Shown here piece by piece: positions 15,042 to 16,723 of a stretch of 16,723 nucleotides of DNA. This DNA is from Puniceicoccales bacterium (GTDB taxonomy: Bacteria > Verrucomicrobiota > Verrucomicrobiia > Opitutales > JAIRLM01), in contig JAITSI010000085.1 of assembly GCA_031287845.1 (NCBI GenBank), positions 1-16,723 of the forward strand. The letters run 5' to 3'. Positions within the stretch are counted from its first letter, which is position 1. The number at the start of each line of letters is the position of its first letter. The position numbers and the translations under genes were made by a program. A model generated the notes under the pieces. The model ran no database searches. It was not told the DNA's origin and saw only the letters and a program-made list of their open reading frames with translations.

Positions 15042-15144
15042 GGGTCCAGCGTACGCGCGACCAGGGAAAGGTAAAGGGACTTTTTTTTGATTTTCCCCGC
15101 GCGGCCGGGCCACCGGGCCGGTGAAATTTTCCAGCGGGGGTGGG

Positions 15145-16680
15145 CTAAATTTCGTCCAGCAGTCTGTACTGTAGCGCTTCGACCAGGTGAGGGCTGGCGA
15201 TTGCCTCGGCGCCCTCCAGGTCGGCGATCGTTCTTGCGACGCGCAGCACCTTGCCGTGGGCCCGGGCGGACAGGGCGGAACTTTCCATTGCCCGGCGCAG
15301 GAGCTGGTCCTCCGCCTCGCCCAGGGGACAGAATTCTCGGAAAAATTTTTCCGGAATGCGGGCGTTGCAGGAAACCTTTGCCTCCCGCAGCCGCTTTCCC
15401 TGGCGCAGGCGGGCCGCCTCCACCCGCCGGCGCACCTGTTCCGACGTCTCCCCCCGCTTTCCGGAGCGGAGCAGGGCGGCCGGGACGGGCGGGACGTCGA
15501 TGTGCAGGTCAATGCGGTCCAGCAGGGGTCCGCTGACCCGGGAACGGTAGTCGCAGATCTGCTGCCGGGAGCAGCGGCAAGGGTGGCTGCGGGAACCCAG
15601 GTAGCCGCAGGGGCAGGGGTTCATGGCGGCGAGAAGGGTGAAGGCGCAGGGGAAGCAAACCTTTCCCACGCTGCGGGAAATGACCACGTGGCCGTCGTCC
15701 AGCGGCTGGCGCAGGGATTCCAGGGTGCCGCGGGCGAATTCGGGCAGCTCGTCCAGGAATAGGACGCCGTTGTGGGCCAGGGAAATTTCCCCGGGCCGCG
15801 GGTTGGCGCCGCCCCCAACCAGGCCAACCCGGCTGATGCTGTGGTGCGGCGAGCGGAAGGGCCGGATTCCCGCCATCCAGTTGCCGTCCAGGGAGAGTCC
15901 GGCAGCGGAATGGATGCCGTAGATTTCCACCAGCTCTTCCCAGCTGGGCGGGGGAAGAATTGTGGCGACGCGCTTGGCCAGCATGGACTTGCCAACGCCA
16001 GGGCAGCCAACCAGCAGCAAATTGTGTCCTCCGGCGACGGCGATTTCCGCCGCCCGCTTGGCCCGCTCCTGGCCGCAGATGTCCGAAAGGTCCAGCCCGC
16101 TCTCCGGCCGTGCCGGGGAAAAGGTTTGGAGCGGCAGGGGCTGCAGGGTACCGTTGTCCTCTAAAAATTGCACCACCTCGCGCAGGGAGTCGGCCGCGTA
16201 GATGGGCACGCCGCCGATGAGACCGGCCTCCGCCGCCGACTGGCCCGGCAGCAGAACGCCCCGCAGGCCCTGGCGCCTGGCCTGGATGGCAAGGGCGACG
16301 GCGCCGCGGATGGGGAGAAGCTTTCCGGAAAGGCTGAGCTCGCCGGCGAGGAGAAAGCCGTCGCAGGAGCCGCGGCACTGGCCGCTGGCCAGGAGGAGGC
16401 CGGCGGCGATGGGCAGGTCGTAGAGGGGGCCTTCCTTGCGCAGGTGGCCCGGGGAAAGATTGATCGTGGTCCGGGTATGGGGCAGCTTGAACCCGCTGTT
16501 CTGCAAGGCGGAGCAGACACGGTCCATGGACTCCTTCACCGCCGCATCGGGCAGGCCAACCAGGACGAAGCGCAGCTCCCCCCGCTCGCCCGTGTTGACC
16601 TCAACCTGCACCGGCAGGGCGTCCACCCCCCAGAGCGCTCCCGACTGGACGGTGGCCAGCACGGTGCCAGGGAGAACCAT
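15145..16680 (-). CDS. comM: YifB/ComM family Mg-chelatase-like AAA+ ATPase
   Basis: ComM is a hexameric AAA+ helicase that promotes branch migration of incoming DNA during natural transformation; homologues are also common in species not known to be competent. The 511-residue product has full length. An N-terminal ChlI-like domain opens VLATVQSGALWGVDALPVQV and includes VGLPDAAVKESMDRV. A Walker A motif GCPGVGKS is at 225-232 and a Walker B motif VLFLDE at 306-311. NPCPCGYLGSRSHPCRCS (355-371) gives the four-Cys cluster typical of ComM, and LLDRIDLHIDVPPV follows. The C-terminal lid domain ends in YRLLDEI. ATG 16680 fits the family N-terminus. The 43 upstream bases are AT-rich with no clear ribosome site; the promoter probably extends beyond the right edge. 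The acidic-tail gene follows 103 bp downstream. Confidence 0.96.
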   Translation of the reverse strand: MVLPGTVLATVQSGALWGVDALPVQVEVNTGERGELRFVLVGLPDAAVKESMDRVCSALQNSGFKLPHTRTTINLSPGHLRKEGPLYDLPIAAGLLLASGQCRGSCDGFLLAGELSLSGKLLPIRGAVALAIQARRQGLRGVLLPGQSAAEAGLIGGVPIYAADSLREVVQFLEDNGTLQPLPLQTFSPARPESGLDLSDICGQERAKRAAEIAVAGGHNLLLVGCPGVGKSMLAKRVATILPPPSWEELVEIYGIHSAAGLSLDGNWMAGIRPFRSPHHSISRVGLVGGGANPRPGEISLAHNGVLFLDELPEFARGTLESLRQPLDDGHVVISRSVGKVCFPCAFTLLAAMNPCPCGYLGSRSHPCRCSRQQICDYRSRVSGPLLDRIDLHIDVPPVPAALLRSGKRGETSEQVRRRVEAARLRQGKRLREAKVSCNARIPEKFFREFCPLGEAEDQLLRRAMESSALSARAHGKVLRVARTIADLEGAEAIASPHLVEALQYRLLDEI

Positions 16681-16723
16681 TTTTTAAAAAATGTAAATGC
16701 AAATCCGGCGAGACCTCGAATCC

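Noticed and set aside
16700..16723. Possible tRNA 3' end (CCTCGAATCC) at the right edge
   Set aside because: The T-loop would need TTCGA but reads CTCGA, and no acceptor, D or anticodon arm can be seen in the remaining bases.

Overview
The window is about 16.7 kb of mostly GC-rich bacterial DNA. It carries eight complete protein genes, one protein gene cut by the left edge, one insertion-sequence remnant and a family of hairpin-rich non-coding repeats. Several signals fit a Gram-negative bacterium of the Planctomycetes-Verrucomicrobia-Chlamydiae group: an outer-membrane autotransporter barrel, RNase HIII in place of the commoner RNase HI/HII, GatB with a GluRS whose body reads like verrucomicrobial enzymes, and a large effector-like protein. 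This placement is inference from remembered family resemblance and has low confidence. No rRNA, tRNA or CRISPR array was found.

Layout. 1-1652: thirteen copies of a 7-bp repeat run in frame into a signal peptide, a short AT-rich passenger and a GC-rich autotransporter beta-barrel; the start codon lies off the left edge. 1650-2140: first copy (R1) of the dispersed repeat. 2290-3732: gatB, forward. 3817-4731: rnhC, reverse, convergent with gatB. 4749-5837: mutY, forward, only 17 bp from the start of rnhC. 5973-6533: a small DUF2062 membrane protein. 6828-9968: a 1046-residue protein of unknown function, lower in GC than its neighbours, with a disordered Ser/Thr/Pro/Ala-rich N-terminus. 9995-10228: a rearranged repeat copy (R2) that cuts off an IS481-type transposase (to 10530). 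From 10667 to the right edge everything reads on the minus strand: comM (16680-15145), an acidic-tailed protein (15041-14277), repeat copy R3 (14279-13790), a 564-residue unknown protein (13716-12022) and gltX (12004-10667).

How the genes relate. gatB and gltX both serve glutamyl/glutaminyl-tRNA supply: a non-discriminating GluRS would charge tRNA-Gln with Glu and GatCAB would amidate it. rnhC and mutY both serve genome maintenance, by ribonucleotide removal and adenine excision opposite 8-oxoguanine. comM is a DNA-processing AAA+ helicase. The autotransporter and the 1046-residue protein are the accessory, possibly host-facing part.

The most unusual signals are these: the heptanucleotide tract placed to phase-vary a surface protein; the base-composition break between passenger and barrel; the repeat family whose conserved TAGG(C/G)TCAGG(C/A)CCCGTAAA end supplies the stop codon of two unrelated genes; and the large unknown protein.
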